Assembly (NCBI GenBank): GCA_021845985.1
Contig: JAJZES010000029.1
Location: 122,112 to 186,111 of the forward strand
Length of the DNA: 64,000 nucleotides
Reading direction: 5' to 3'
Source of the DNA: Pseudomonadota bacterium
GTDB lineage: Bacteria; Pseudomonadota; Alphaproteobacteria; Acetobacterales; Acetobacteraceae
The notes beneath the pieces are model-generated. The model was not told where the DNA came from, made no database searches, and worked only from the letters and a program-made list of their open reading frames with translations. A program made the translations under genes and the position numbers. Each line of letters begins with the position of its first letter. The first letter of the stretch is position 1. Positions 7,454-16,833 of this stretch are shown here, one piece after another.

Positions 7454-8314
7454 TCATTCTGCGTGGCGGCGGTCGAAATCCCACACCGCCTCGAACCCCA
7501 TCAGCCGGTTCATCTCGGCGAACGGATAGAGGTCAAGCGGCTGCCCGGCGCTCGACCCGTGCTCGCGCAGCACGGCGTAGCTGCGGGTCAGTGCCGCGGC
7601 GGTGGCGAGGAAGCCGGTGGCGGGAAAGATGGCGATGCGGTAGCCGATGTCGCGCAGCGCCGCTTCACTCAGCAGCGGCGTGCGTCCGCCCTCGACCATG
7701 TTGGCGAGGCAGGGCAGATCGAAGCTGGTGCAGATGCGCGCCATTTCCGCCTCGCTCTCCGGGCTTTCGACGAACAGGATGTCGGCACCGGCGCGGGCAT
7801 AGGCGTCGGCGCGGCGCAGCGCCTCGTCGATGCCGTGGGCGGTGCGGGCGTCGGTGCGGGCGATGATGAGGAAGTCGGTGGAGGCGCGGGATTCGCGCGC
7901 GACGATGATCTTGCGCACCATGTCCTCAACCGGCACGACCTGCCGGCCGGGGGTGTGGCCGCATTTTTTCGGGAACACCTGATCCTCGATCTGAATCGCC
8001 GCCGCGCCCGCCGCCTCATAGCCGCGCACCGTGCGTTCGACGTTGAGCAGGCCGCCGAAGCCGGTATCGGCATCGGCGATCAGCGGCGTCTTGGTGCCGC
8101 CGGCGATCTGCGCGACGCGGCCGACCATTTCGCTGTAGCTGGCGAGCCCGGCATCGGCCAGACCGAGCGAGGAGGCGACGGTGCCGTAGCCGGTCATGTA
8201 GAGCGCAGCGAAGCCCATGCGGTCGGCGACGCGCGCCGAGATCATGTCGAACACGCCAGGTGCCACCAGCAGCGTGCCCGGCGCCAGCAAGGCGCGCAGG
8301 GAAGAGTGCGGCAT
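7454..8314 (-). CDS. Isocitrate lyase/PEP mutase superfamily C-C lyase
   Basis: A 286-residue ICL/PEPM-family enzyme, a TIM barrel that splits 2-hydroxy dicarboxylates or oxaloacetate-like acids. Numbered from a GTG one codon upstream, Mg-binding and substrate motifs are DADTGFGG (residues 82-89) and [11 protein letters not shown] (111-121) with the catalytic-loop Cys119 of the methylisocitrate-lyase type. LIIARTDAR and FVESPES follow. The ATG at 8314 overlaps the stop of the isochorismatase gene (TGATG), so translation is coupled. Candidates are 2,3-dimethylmalate lyase, given the LeuCD-like hydratase next door, 2-methylisocitrate lyase, since prpC and prpD lie 20 kb away without prpB, or oxaloacetate decarboxylase. 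Sequence alone does not decide. Confidence 0.83.
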   Translation of the reverse strand: MPHSSLRALLAPGTLLVAPGVFDMISARVADRMGFAALYMTGYGTVASSLGLADAGLASYSEMVGRVAQIAGGTKTPLIADADTGFGGLLNVERTVRGYEAAGAAAIQIEDQVFPKKCGHTPGRQVVPVEDMVRKIIVARESRASTDFLIIARTDARTAHGIDEALRRADAYARAGADILFVESPESEAEMARICTSFDLPCLANMVEGGRTPLLSEAALRDIGYRIAIFPATGFLATAAALTRSYAVLREHGSSAGQPLDLYPFAEMNRLMGFEAVWDFDRRHAE

Positions 8315-8946
8315 CACGTCGCCATCCCGTTCAGCATCGCAATCACCTCCGCCTCGCCGACCACGTCGGCATATTTGGCACTCATGTCGTAGAGATTGGC
8401 CTCGTGCGGGCCGGCGGCACGGTCGCCCACCGCCTCGCGCACGACGATCGGAATGAAGCCGTTGCTGACCGTATCGACGCAGGTGGCGCGGACGCAGCCG
8501 CTGGTGGTGATGCCGGTGATGATCAGCGTATCGACGCCGCTGGCGGTCAGCGTGGCGGCCAGCGAGGTGCCGAAGAACGCCGACGGATACTGCTTGGACA
8601 CCACCAGCTCGTCATCGGCCGGCGCCACGCCTTCCGGCCACGCGCCGAGCGGATTGCCGACATCCATACAGGCCAGCGCCGGCACTTTGCGGTAGAAAAT
8701 ACCGCCGTCGATGCCGCCCGGGCGATAGACGACATTGGTGAACACCCGCAGGATGCCGGCGCGGCGCGCCGCCTCCCGCACCCGCAGCGCCGAGGCCAGC
8801 GTCGCCTCGACGCCGGCGAACAGCGGCGACCCCGGCGCGAAATACGCCTGAACGAAGTCGATCAGCACCAGCGCCGGACGCCGGCCGAAGCCGAGCCGGT
8901 GATGATAGCCGGCGCGGGCATAGTTCGTGTCGAGGTCTTCTGCCAT
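8314..8946 (-). CDS. Isochorismatase-family amidohydrolase (N-carbamoylsarcosine amidase-like)
   Basis: A 210-residue cysteine hydrolase with the family catalytic triad: Asp30 (LVLIDFVQAYF), Lys118 (VVSKQYPSAF) and Cys151 (GITTSGCVRATC). The opening residues and the PG-PLF segment resemble N-carbamoylsarcosine amidases, which release ammonia and CO2 from N-carbamoyl amino acids. Placement after HyuA/HyuB fits a ring-opening then decarbamoylation order. It overlaps the downstream lyase start and follows hyuB by 36 bases. Other family members are nicotinamidase, ureidoacrylate amidase and maleamate amidase, so the exact amide is unproven. Length is normal. Confidence 0.85.
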   Translation of the reverse strand: MAEDLDTNYARAGYHHRLGFGRRPALVLIDFVQAYFAPGSPLFAGVEATLASALRVREAARRAGILRVFTNVVYRPGGIDGGIFYRKVPALACMDVGNPLGAWPEGVAPADDELVVSKQYPSAFFGTSLAATLTASGVDTLIITGITTSGCVRATCVDTVSNGFIPIVVREAVGDRAAGPHEANLYDMSAKYADVVGEAEVIAMLNGMAT

Positions 8947-8982
8947 GTCGTCCTCCCTGCAAGCGGCCCGGTCGGCGGGCGG

Positions 8983-10872
8983 CTAGGCGGCGCGGGCGCC
9001 CGCCGTCGGCCAGCTCTGGAAGCGCGGCGGCGCCGGCGGCTCCAGGCCGGTTTCGGCGACGCAGCGCGCCTTCAGTTCCTCCAGCGTGCCGCCACGGTCG
9101 AACAGCGGCACCGCGCCGCGCGCCGCCGCCATCTCCGCCCGCAGCGTTGTGCTGGCGGCGGCGTCGAGCACACCCTCCTCGTCGCAGACCACGCCGTAGC
9201 GCCGCGCCCCGGCGGCACTGACCAGCCCGCGCGCGACATCGAGCGCCACCAGATCGGCGGCGCGCGCCAGCGGATCGCCCCAGCCGCCGCCGCCCCAGGT
9301 GTTGAAGTGCAGCACATCGCCCGGCGCCACCGCGATGCGGTCGCATTTCGACGGCAGGATTTCGCGCGAGCCGTCCGCCCGCACCATGATTTTCGACGAG
9401 CGCATCGCCGGCAGTCCGCCATTGACGCCCCACGGATGGGTCAGCCAGCGGCAGTCGTGGATCGAGATCTGCCCGGATTCGAGGAACATGTAGCCCATCG
9501 AGATGCCGTTGCCGCCGCGATGCAGGCCGGGGCCGCCGGAATCGGTGATCGTCTCATAATGGACGATGCGCAGCGGGAAATAGCTTTCCAGGAACTCGTT
9601 GGGCACGTTCATGAACTCGGGCCACAGCGAATGCCCGTCCGGCCCGTCGCCGGCCGGGCGGCCGGGGATGCCGCCGAAGCCGATCTGAAACAACTGGTAC
9701 CACTCGCCTTTGGTGTCGAAGCCGGAATACATCAGATGCGGGCTGTCGGAGAAGCCGGCGGCATTCAGCGCCTCCGGCGCGCCCTGCCCGAGCAGGCCGC
9801 CCATGATGTCGAAGATGCGCGCCAGCATATGCGTGCGGGTCGAAAGCGCCGCCGGCTTTTTCGGTTTCAGCAGGCAGCCGGGCGGAATGGTGACGGTGAT
9901 CAGGTCGTAGAACCCGTCGTTGAACAGGATCTGCGGATCGAAAATGTTGATGAACACCGCACCGACGAACATCTTGAACATTTCTTCGTTGAGGAAGAAA
10001 TTGATCGAGCTGGCCGATTGCGGGTCGGTGCCGGTGAAGTCGAAGGTGACGTGATCGCCCTCGCGCCACAGCGCACAGGCGATCTTGTACGGGCCGTGGC
10101 CGGTGCCGTCGTCGTCGATGTAATCCTCGAAATACTGCCGCTTCTCGGGGATCACCATCTGCATGATGGCGCGCATGGCGCGCTTGTTGCGGTCGAGCAT
10201 TTCGCCCATCGCGGCGATGAAGCGATCCTCGCCGAAGCGGTCGCAGATTTCATAGACCCGCCGCTCGGCCAGCCGCAGCGCGGCGATGATGGCGAGGAAA
10301 TCCGAGCGGTTCCACTCGGGCAGCCGACAGTTATGGACCAGAAGGTTGAGGATGTCGGTCTGCAGCTCGCCCTTGCGGTAGATCTTGATCGGCGGGATCT
10401 GGATGCCTTCTTCGTAGATCTGCGCCGCATCGGTCGGCAGCGATCCGGGCACCTTGCCGCCCACATCGGTCATGTGGCCGAACATCGCCGCCCAGGCGAC
10501 CAGTCGCCCGCTGCGGAAAATCGGCATCAGGGTCAGCCAGTCGTTGAGGTGGCTGATGGCGCCGGAGACGGAATACGGATCGTTGGTAAGGAAGATGTCG
10601 CCTTCCTCGATGGTGCCGTGATAGCCCTGCAGGAATCCCCAGATGAAGCTGCCGAACTGGCCGACCACCATCTTGCCGTCCTGATTGGCGATCATCGGGA
10701 AAGCGTCGTGCTGTTCGCGGATGCCGGGCGACATGGCGGTGCGGAACAGCACCGCGTCCATCTCGGTGCGGGCATTGCGCAGGGCGTTCTCGACGATGTC
10801 GAGGGTGATCGGGTCGAGCGCCACGCCGCTGTCGAACGGCGTGGTGTTGGTCTCGATGATACGCGCGGGCAT
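8983..10872 (-). CDS. hyuB: Hydantoinase B / oxoprolinase beta-type subunit
   Basis: A 629-residue HyuB-family subunit, partner of HyuA in ATP-dependent ring-opening enzymes (N-methylhydantoinase, 5-oxoprolinase, caprolactamase) and structurally related to acetone carboxylase. It shows the typical DPITLDIVENALRNARTEMDAVLFRTAMSPGIREQHD opening in pieces: DPITLDIVENAL, AVLFRTAMSPGIREQHD, then GDIFLTNDPY and a C-terminal GGGGWGDPL. The ATG at 10872 follows a CGGAGG ribosome-binding site at good distance; an upstream in-frame start at 11049 would overlap hyuA. It begins 14 bases after hyuA ends. Substrate in this operon is likely a cyclic amide or ureide. Confidence 0.9.
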   Translation of the reverse strand: MPARIIETNTTPFDSGVALDPITLDIVENALRNARTEMDAVLFRTAMSPGIREQHDAFPMIANQDGKMVVGQFGSFIWGFLQGYHGTIEEGDIFLTNDPYSVSGAISHLNDWLTLMPIFRSGRLVAWAAMFGHMTDVGGKVPGSLPTDAAQIYEEGIQIPPIKIYRKGELQTDILNLLVHNCRLPEWNRSDFLAIIAALRLAERRVYEICDRFGEDRFIAAMGEMLDRNKRAMRAIMQMVIPEKRQYFEDYIDDDGTGHGPYKIACALWREGDHVTFDFTGTDPQSASSINFFLNEEMFKMFVGAVFINIFDPQILFNDGFYDLITVTIPPGCLLKPKKPAALSTRTHMLARIFDIMGGLLGQGAPEALNAAGFSDSPHLMYSGFDTKGEWYQLFQIGFGGIPGRPAGDGPDGHSLWPEFMNVPNEFLESYFPLRIVHYETITDSGGPGLHRGGNGISMGYMFLESGQISIHDCRWLTHPWGVNGGLPAMRSSKIMVRADGSREILPSKCDRIAVAPGDVLHFNTWGGGGWGDPLARAADLVALDVARGLVSAAGARRYGVVCDEEGVLDAAASTTLRAEMAAARGAVPLFDRGGTLEELKARCVAETGLEPPAPPRFQSWPTAGARAA

Positions 10873-10886
10873 GGCGGACCTCCGGC

Positions 10887-12965
10887 TCAGGCGGCGGGAC
10901 GGATGAGGATGTTGCCGATGGCATCGACGGTGCCGACATGCCCCGGCAGGATCAGCGTGGTGGCGTCCATCTGCGTCACGATCGCCGGGCCGGCGATGCG
11001 GTTGCCGCAGGCCAGCCGGGTGCGGTCGTAGATCGCCGCCTCCAGCCATTCGCCCGCCACATAGATGCGGGTGTGCATGGTCAGCGCCTCGGGCGACGGA
11101 TCGGGGCCGCCATCGGCGATGGTTTCCGCCGCCACCGCCGGCTCGCGCCCCTGCACCACGGCGCGCAGGCTGACCAGCTCGTGCGGCGCGTCGAGCGCGA
11201 AGGTGAAGAGCTGTTCGTGCAGCGCGTCGAACCGCCGGGAAATGCCGGCCAGACCGTCGGCACGGAACGACGCCTCATCGAGGTCGATGGTCAGCAGCAT
11301 GCCCTGGCCATGATAGCGCAGGTCGATCTGAAAGCCGACGCTGTGGTCGGCGGCCGGAATGCCCTCGGCGGTCAGCGTCGTCGCGGCGGTGGCGGCGAGA
11401 CGGTCGAGGATGGCGCTGACTTCGGCATCAGAGGTGTCGGCGAACCGGCGCACGAAGGTCTGGCTGGCCTCGTCGCGGATGCGCGTGGTGGCGTCGCCAT
11501 AGGCGCACAGCACGCCGGGCGCCGGCGGGATGATCACCGGCCAGGCGCCGACCAGCTTGCCGAGCGCATTGGCGTGCAGCGGCCCGGCGCCGCCGAAGGC
11601 GACCAGGGCGAAGTCGCGCGGGTCGTAGCCGCGCTCGACCGAGACCAGCCGCAGCGCGCCGAACATGTTTTCGTTGACGATGTCGATGATGCCTTCGGCG
11701 GCGGTCATCAGCGGCAGGCCGAGCGCATCGGCGACACGCTGCACCGCCGCTTCGGCCAGCGTCCGGTCGATCGCCATGTCGCCGCCGAGCTTCGCATCCG
11801 ACGGCAAATAGCCGAGCACGACATTGGCATCGGTCACGGTCGGTTCGATGCCGCCCTTGCAATAGGCGGCGGGGCCGGGCACCGCGCCGGCGGATTTCGG
11901 GCCGACGCGCAGCGCCTTGGTCAGATCGGGCACATAGGCGATGGAGCCGCCGCCGGCGCCGACCGTGCGCACGTCGATCGAGGAGGCGCGCACCGCGACA
12001 TCACCCACCCGCGTTTCCCGGCGGATTTGCGGCTTGCCGTGCTGGATCAGCGCAACATCGGTGGAGGTGCCGCCCATGTCGAAGGTCAGCAGATTCTCGA
12101 ACCCGGCCTGACGGGCGATCCACAGCGCGCCGGAGACGCCGCCGGCCGGGCCGGACAGCAGCAGATTGACCGGCGCCGTCTCCGCCGCCTCGACCGCCGA
12201 CAGGCCGCCATCCGAGCGCAGCACATGCAGCTTGACGCCACCCATGCGCGACGACAATTCGGTGTGCAGGTTGCGGATGTATTTGGCGACCACCGGGCGG
12301 ATGTAGGAGTTCACCACCGTCGTCTCGGTGCGCTCGTATTCGTACATCTCCGGGATCACTTCCGAGGAGATCGAAACCGGCACGCCCGGCATCACCTCCT
12401 CGGCGATCTTGCGCACCTGCACTTCATGCGCGCCATTGGCGTAGGCATTGATCAGCGACACGGTCAGCGCCTCGACGCCGCGCCGGGCGAGGCGGGTGAG
12501 TTTGGCGCGCAGATCAGCCTCGTCGAGCGTGTCGATCACCTCGCCGCGCGGCCCCATCCGCTCATTGGCCTCGATGGTCAGTTCGAGCGGCGCCAGCGGC
12601 GGGCGCTTGTTCCAGATCACCCAGCCGCCCAGCCCGCCCGGCACATAGGAGCGGTCGATCTGCAACACCTGCCGGTAGCCCTTGGTCGTCACCAGCCCGA
12701 CGCGCGCGCCGGAGGAGGTCAGCACCGTGTTGGTGGCGACCGTGGTGCCGTGCATCACCTGATGGATGCGCGACGGGTCGATGCCGTTCTGGCTGCACAG
12801 GCGGGCGATGCCGTTGAGCACGCCTTGCGACGAATCCTCGGGCGTCGAAGGCACCTTGGCGCGGAAGGTGCGCCCGTCCGCCTCATCGATCAACAGCAGG
12901 TCGGTGAAGGTGCCACCGACATCCACCCCGAGCCGATACGATCCCGGCCGCTCATTCGCTGGCAT
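10887..12965 (-). CDS. hyuA: Hydantoinase A / oxoprolinase alpha-type ATPase subunit
   Basis: A 692-residue HyuA-family subunit with an ASKHA-type ATP-binding fold. Motifs are LGVDVGGTFTDLLLID at the N-terminus, HGTTVATNTVL, the central LLLSGPAGGVSGALW, LTFDMGGTSTDVALI, TVGAGGGSIA and VAFGGAGPLHA. It phosphorylates the lactam or urea oxygen during ATP-driven ring hydrolysis and works with HyuB, whose gene is 14 bases downstream. It follows the ABC permease gene by 15 bases, so uptake and ring opening are co-transcribed. Full length. The substrate is inferred from neighbours only: an N-methylhydantoin-like or other cyclic imide, amide or ureide. Confidence 0.92.
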   Translation of the reverse strand: MPANERPGSYRLGVDVGGTFTDLLLIDEADGRTFRAKVPSTPEDSSQGVLNGIARLCSQNGIDPSRIHQVMHGTTVATNTVLTSSGARVGLVTTKGYRQVLQIDRSYVPGGLGGWVIWNKRPPLAPLELTIEANERMGPRGEVIDTLDEADLRAKLTRLARRGVEALTVSLINAYANGAHEVQVRKIAEEVMPGVPVSISSEVIPEMYEYERTETTVVNSYIRPVVAKYIRNLHTELSSRMGGVKLHVLRSDGGLSAVEAAETAPVNLLLSGPAGGVSGALWIARQAGFENLLTFDMGGTSTDVALIQHGKPQIRRETRVGDVAVRASSIDVRTVGAGGGSIAYVPDLTKALRVGPKSAGAVPGPAAYCKGGIEPTVTDANVVLGYLPSDAKLGGDMAIDRTLAEAAVQRVADALGLPLMTAAEGIIDIVNENMFGALRLVSVERGYDPRDFALVAFGGAGPLHANALGKLVGAWPVIIPPAPGVLCAYGDATTRIRDEASQTFVRRFADTSDAEVSAILDRLAATAATTLTAEGIPAADHSVGFQIDLRYHGQGMLLTIDLDEASFRADGLAGISRRFDALHEQLFTFALDAPHELVSLRAVVQGREPAVAAETIADGGPDPSPEALTMHTRIYVAGEWLEAAIYDRTRLACGNRIAGPAIVTQMDATTLILPGHVGTVDAIGNILIRPAA

Positions 12966-12980
12966 GCTGCAGTGTCTCCC

Positions 12981-13988
12981 TTAGCCGATATCGGACGCTT
13001 CACGTCCACGGGTGAGTTGCGAGACGGTGACGGCGAGAATCAGCGCCCCGCCGTTGAAGACATTAGTGACCCAGAGCGGAATGCCAAGCATGCTCAGCCC
13101 GGTGATGCCGGTGGCCAGGAAATAGGTGGCGACGATGGCGCCCCACGGATTGAACCGCCCCGGTACGATGGTGGTGGCCCCCAGGAACGCCGCGGCGAAG
13201 GCCGGCAGCAGGAAATTCAGCCCCGACGACGGATCGGCCGAGCCGAGCACGCCGGCATAGACGATGCCGGCGCCGGCCGACAGCACACCGGAGGCGATCA
13301 GCGCCCCTGCCCGCACCCGCGCCACCGCGATGCCGTTGAGCCGCGCCACTTCCCGGCCGCGGCCAACAAACAGCAGCCGGCGGCCGAGCGGCACATATTC
13401 AAACACATAGAACAGCACCACGGCGAGAGCCAGCGCGTAGTAGAACGCCAGCGGCACGCCGAACAGCCGCAGCCCGACCACCGCATCGACGAGGCTCGGG
13501 GCGATGCCGCCGATGGTCGAACTGTCTGTCATCAACTGCACGATGCCGGTCATCAGCGAGGTGGTGCCGAGGGTCACCACCAGCGACGGAATGCGGAAGA
13601 AGATGATGAAGAAGGCATTGACCGCACCGACCACCGCACCGGCGGCGATGGCCACGATCAGCGTCAGCCCGATCGGCACGCCGCCCCAGACGTTCAGCAC
13701 GCCGATGATGCAGGACGACAAGGTCAGCGTCGCCCCCACCGAGAGATCGAAATCCCCCGCCGTAAGCGGCACGATGATGGCCAGCGAGAGCACCGCGCCG
13801 GGGGCGTAGGAGGCGAACAGGATGGCGAAATTGCCCCAGGTGAGGAAGGAGTCGGGCAGCACGATGCCGAAGCCGATGATCAGCACCGCCCATACCGCCG
13901 GCAGCGCCAGCCGCTCGGCCAGCTGCAGCGTCAGCCAGCGGCGGCGCAGCGGCGCCGCGGTGATCGGTGTGGACCCGTCCATGCTCAT
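12981..13988 (-). CDS. Sugar-type (RbsC-like) ABC transporter permease
   Basis: A 335-residue CUT2-family permease with about nine to ten hydrophobic segments and the RbsC hallmarks PLTAGDFDLSVGATLTLSSC, VVTLGTTSLMTGIVQL and FLGATTIVPGRFNPWGA. The ATG at 13988 (MSMDGS) overlaps the stop of the ATPase gene by four bases; an upstream in-frame start lacks homology. It forms an importer with the ATPase (13985-15523) and binding protein (15525-16646). CUT2 systems import pentoses, nucleosides, autoinducers and other small polar compounds. Co-transcription with hydantoinase genes suggests the substrate is the ring compound degraded by this operon. Confidence 0.9.
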   Translation of the reverse strand: MSMDGSTPITAAPLRRRWLTLQLAERLALPAVWAVLIIGFGIVLPDSFLTWGNFAILFASYAPGAVLSLAIIVPLTAGDFDLSVGATLTLSSCIIGVLNVWGGVPIGLTLIVAIAAGAVVGAVNAFFIIFFRIPSLVVTLGTTSLMTGIVQLMTDSSTIGGIAPSLVDAVVGLRLFGVPLAFYYALALAVVLFYVFEYVPLGRRLLFVGRGREVARLNGIAVARVRAGALIASGVLSAGAGIVYAGVLGSADPSSGLNFLLPAFAAAFLGATTIVPGRFNPWGAIVATYFLATGITGLSMLGIPLWVTNVFNGGALILAVTVSQLTRGREASDIG

Positions 13989-15523
13989 GCTGCCTCCGCC
14001 GGCGCCGGCACGTAGCAGGCCTGAGCGATCCCGTCCTTGGTCAGGGCATCGCCGCGCAACTCGGCGACGATGCGCCCGCGCGCGAACACCAGCACGCGGT
14101 CGCAAATCTCCGCCAGTTGCTCGGCATCGGAACTGGCGCACAGCACCGCCATGCCGTCCGCCACCGCTGCGCGCAGGGCGGCGAAAATCTGCTGCCGGGT
14201 GCCGACATCGACGCCCTGCGTCGGTTCGTCCAGCAACAACAGCCGCGGCGTGCGGTTCATCCAGCGCGCGATCAGCACTTTCTGCGCGTTGCCGCCGGAC
14301 AGCGCCGACAGCGGCAGGCGCGGATTGTTCGGCTGCACCTCGTAGCGGGCGCCGAGTTGCGCCGCCTCGCTCAGCATCGCCCGTCGGCGCAGCATGCCGC
14401 CACGGAAAAACCGCGACACGTCGGGCAGAAACAGATTATCGACGATCGGCAGGCTGTCGACGCCGCTGGCACCCTGCCGGTCGCCCGGCAGCAGCGCCAT
14501 GCCAAGCCCGATCGCGCCGCGCGGCGTCATCGCCGACAGCGGACGCGCTCCATCGCCGAGGTCGAACTGGCCGAGCCGGCAGCGCCGCGCGCCAAACAGC
14601 AAATACGGCACCTCCTCATAGCCGGAGCCGATCAGCCCGGTCAGCCCCAGCACCTCGCCGCGACCGATGGCGAACGATACATCCTGCACCGCCCGCCCGT
14701 GCAGCCCGGCGACGCGTGCGAACGGCGGATGCAGCGTCGCCGTGTGATGCGCCGGGGCAATCTGCGCCAGCCGGCGGCCGACGATCAGTTCGACGATCTC
14801 GCCATGCGTCGCCTGCCGCGTCACCCGCGTTCCGGCGACGGCGCCGTCACGCAGCACCGTCACCCGATCGGTGATCTCGGTGACCTCGTCGATGTCGTGG
14901 GAGATGAACACCACACCGGAGCCGTCGGCAACGATGCGCCGGATCAGCGCGAACAGCCGCCCGACGCTGTCGCGCGGCAGGAACGGCGTCGGCTCATCGA
15001 GCACCAGCACACCGGGCCGCCCGCTCGCCGCCCGGCTTTCGCGGATTTCCTCGACCGCGCGCACGATCGCCACCAGCGCCCGATCCACCGGCGACAGCCG
15101 GTCGATGCGCGCCCCGGCGGCGACCGCGACGCCGTTGCGCGCCAACGCCGCCTCGGCCGCCGCACGCTCGCCGCGCCAGTCGATATGCCGGCCGTCGCGC
15201 GTGATGGAGGCGATGCGAAGGTTTTCCAGCACCGTCAGCGACCCGACCAGCCCGAGATTCTGATGCGAAAACGCCAGCCCCAGCCGGCGGAAATCCCCCG
15301 GCCGCAACGGCAGCTCGACTGCCTCGCCATTGATCGACAGCCGCCCGCCAGGGTCGGGGGCATGAAAGCCGGCGAGAATTTTGACCAGGGTTGATTTGCC
15401 CGAGCCGTTCTTGCCCAGCAGGCCATGCACTTCGCCGGGCTGCACGTCGAAGCCAACGCCTTTCAGCGCCTGCGCACCACCAAACGTCTTGGCGATTGCT
15501 TCGACATGCAGCACCGGCACCAT
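13985..15523 (-). CDS. Sugar-type ABC transporter ATP-binding protein (duplicated ABC domain)
   Basis: A 512-residue RbsA/MglA-type ATPase with two ABC domains. The first has a Walker A GKNGSGKST near residues 37-45, Walker B VLVLDEPT and H-loop ISHD, but its signature motif is altered (LSPVDRALVAIVRA in place of LSxGxxQ). The second has the usual degenerate Walker A (GLIGSGYEE) but an intact LSGGNAQKVLIARW and LLLLDEPTQGVDVG, as in the CUT2 family. The ATG at 15523 starts the homologous region (MVPVLHVEAIAKTFGG); it sits one base after the binding-protein stop. It energises import through the 12981-13988 permease. Confidence 0.92.
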   Translation of the reverse strand: MVPVLHVEAIAKTFGGAQALKGVGFDVQPGEVHGLLGKNGSGKSTLVKILAGFHAPDPGGRLSINGEAVELPLRPGDFRRLGLAFSHQNLGLVGSLTVLENLRIASITRDGRHIDWRGERAAAEAALARNGVAVAAGARIDRLSPVDRALVAIVRAVEEIRESRAASGRPGVLVLDEPTPFLPRDSVGRLFALIRRIVADGSGVVFISHDIDEVTEITDRVTVLRDGAVAGTRVTRQATHGEIVELIVGRRLAQIAPAHHTATLHPPFARVAGLHGRAVQDVSFAIGRGEVLGLTGLIGSGYEEVPYLLFGARRCRLGQFDLGDGARPLSAMTPRGAIGLGMALLPGDRQGASGVDSLPIVDNLFLPDVSRFFRGGMLRRRAMLSEAAQLGARYEVQPNNPRLPLSALSGGNAQKVLIARWMNRTPRLLLLDEPTQGVDVGTRQQIFAALRAAVADGMAVLCASSDAEQLAEICDRVLVFARGRIVAELRGDALTKDGIAQACYVPAPAEAA

Positions 15524-15524
15524 G

Positions 15525-16646
15525 CTACTTATCCAGCATCCACAGCTTGCGGAAGCCGGTGACATAGGCGTCGCCATAGCCCTTGTCATAGCCCGCCGGC
15601 GTGCCCGCGTCGGCGACGTTGGATTTGTCGAAGATGTAGAACGGCACGTTGATCTCGGCCGGCTGCTTGAGGCCGCACAGATCGCGCATATGGCCGTCGA
15701 TGGTGGCATAGGCGATCCAGTCGAGGCTTTCGCCGATGTCCATATCGACCTTGCCGTCGCGGATGAAGTCGAGCACGAACGGGGTGCCGTTGAACGTCGC
15801 CACCTTCACCTTGCCGGTCTTGCCGGTCAGGGTCAGCGCCGGCACCACGAATTGCGCCATGCTGTCATAGATCGGCAGCACCACGTTGACATCGGGATGC
15901 GCCTGCACCGCCGACTGCACCGACGCCTGAATCTTGGTCGCCCACTCGACGATGCCGACGTTGATCTCCTGCACGATCTTGCAGTTCGGGCAATTGGCGG
16001 CGATCTCGCTGCGGATGCCATCGACCAGCGGCCCGGTCGGCGGCACCTCATCGGTCTTGACGACGACGATATGCGCCTTGCCGCCGGTGTTGACGATCGA
16101 CCAGTCGGCCAGAATTTTGCCGATGGTGTTGAAGCTGACCGGCAGGTCGCTGGTGGTCAGCGCGCTGCGCGGCTGCGACGGATCATAGAAATGCGACGTC
16201 ATCGTGCGCACGCCGGCCTTTTTCGCCTCGGCGATCTGCGGCGCGATGGTCTTCGGGTCGATGCCGGAAATCAGGTCGATGACGCTGAACTTGCCACGGA
16301 TGGCGTATTCGACGCCCTGCACCCACTGGCTCGGCTGGCCCTGATTCTGCCATTCCTCGACCTTCAGGCCGATCATCGGCCCGACCTTGATCTCGCGGTC
16401 GATGATGCCCTTGAGGAACGGGTTCTGGCTGGAGTTCGGGATCGACAACTGCTTCTTCCCGGCCGAGCAGCTCTTGATGTCGAACGCCGGACCCGGCGCG
16501 TTGAACACCGGCTTGGCGCGGTACGCGTCAAGCTTCGCCTTGGCCGCCGCCAATCCGTCAGCCGCGGCATCGGCGCGCGCCGGCGCGCCGGCGCCGGCAA
16601 GCAGCCCACCCGCAAGCACCAGTGTCAACAACCCTGTCCTGAACAT
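15525..16646 (-). CDS. Sugar-type ABC transporter periplasmic substrate-binding protein
   Basis: A 373-residue periplasmic binding protein of the Peripla_BP_4 type and first gene of the nine-gene operon. The ATG at 16646 opens a clear Sec signal peptide (MFRTGLLTLVLAGGLLAGAG, cleavage near ARADA) and follows a GGGGGGCGGG ribosome-binding region. Two internal cysteines (IKSCSAGKK; NCPNCK) and the long insert KPVFNAPGPAF near the N-terminus distinguish it from ribose-binding proteins. SIPNSSQNPFLKGIIDREI matches the family start of the mature fold. It sets substrate specificity for the importer; the ligand is unknown but presumably the compound processed by HyuAB. Confidence 0.88.
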   Translation of the reverse strand: MFRTGLLTLVLAGGLLAGAGAPARADAAADGLAAAKAKLDAYRAKPVFNAPGPAFDIKSCSAGKKQLSIPNSSQNPFLKGIIDREIKVGPMIGLKVEEWQNQGQPSQWVQGVEYAIRGKFSVIDLISGIDPKTIAPQIAEAKKAGVRTMTSHFYDPSQPRSALTTSDLPVSFNTIGKILADWSIVNTGGKAHIVVVKTDEVPPTGPLVDGIRSEIAANCPNCKIVQEINVGIVEWATKIQASVQSAVQAHPDVNVVLPIYDSMAQFVVPALTLTGKTGKVKVATFNGTPFVLDFIRDGKVDMDIGESLDWIAYATIDGHMRDLCGLKQPAEINVPFYIFDKSNVADAGTPAGYDKGYGDAYVTGFRKLWMLDK

Positions 16647-16723
16647 CCCGCCCCCCAACGCTGTGGATTCCGGCCGCACCGCCGCTGCGCCCGCGCCCCC
16701 GGCCGGCCGTCCCGGCAGCGCTC

Positions 16724-16738
16724 TGCGTACGCATGCAC
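16724..16738. promoter_or_regulatory. Operator-like site A in the divergent region
   Basis: TGCGTACGCATGCAC. It matches site B (reverse complement of 16818-16833) at 13 of 15 positions, sharing the core TACGCATGCA. It lies 78 bases upstream of the binding-protein start. The repeat pair is seen; binding by a regulator is inferred. Confidence 0.5.
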
Positions 16739-16817
16739 TCTTTCATGACCGCAAACACGGTGTCAATTCGTTTGCAGCCGAAGCCGACAGCTTTCGTGGT
16801 GGGCGTTTACGGCCATC

Positions 16818-16833
16818 TTGCATGCGTATGCAA
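16818..16833. promoter_or_regulatory. Operator-like site B, TTGCAT-N4-ATGCAA dyad
   Basis: A perfect 6-bp inverted repeat with a four-base spacer, the size of operators for GntR/FadR- or LacI-type regulators. Its centre is about 94 bp (nine helical turns) from site A, a spacing compatible with looping. No regulator gene lies next to it. Confidence 0.55.

Noticed and set aside
10938..14015. A 1025-residue plus-strand open frame opposite hyuA and the permease
   Set aside because: His/Gly/Arg-rich translation without domains, fully explained as the shadow of conserved minus-strand genes.
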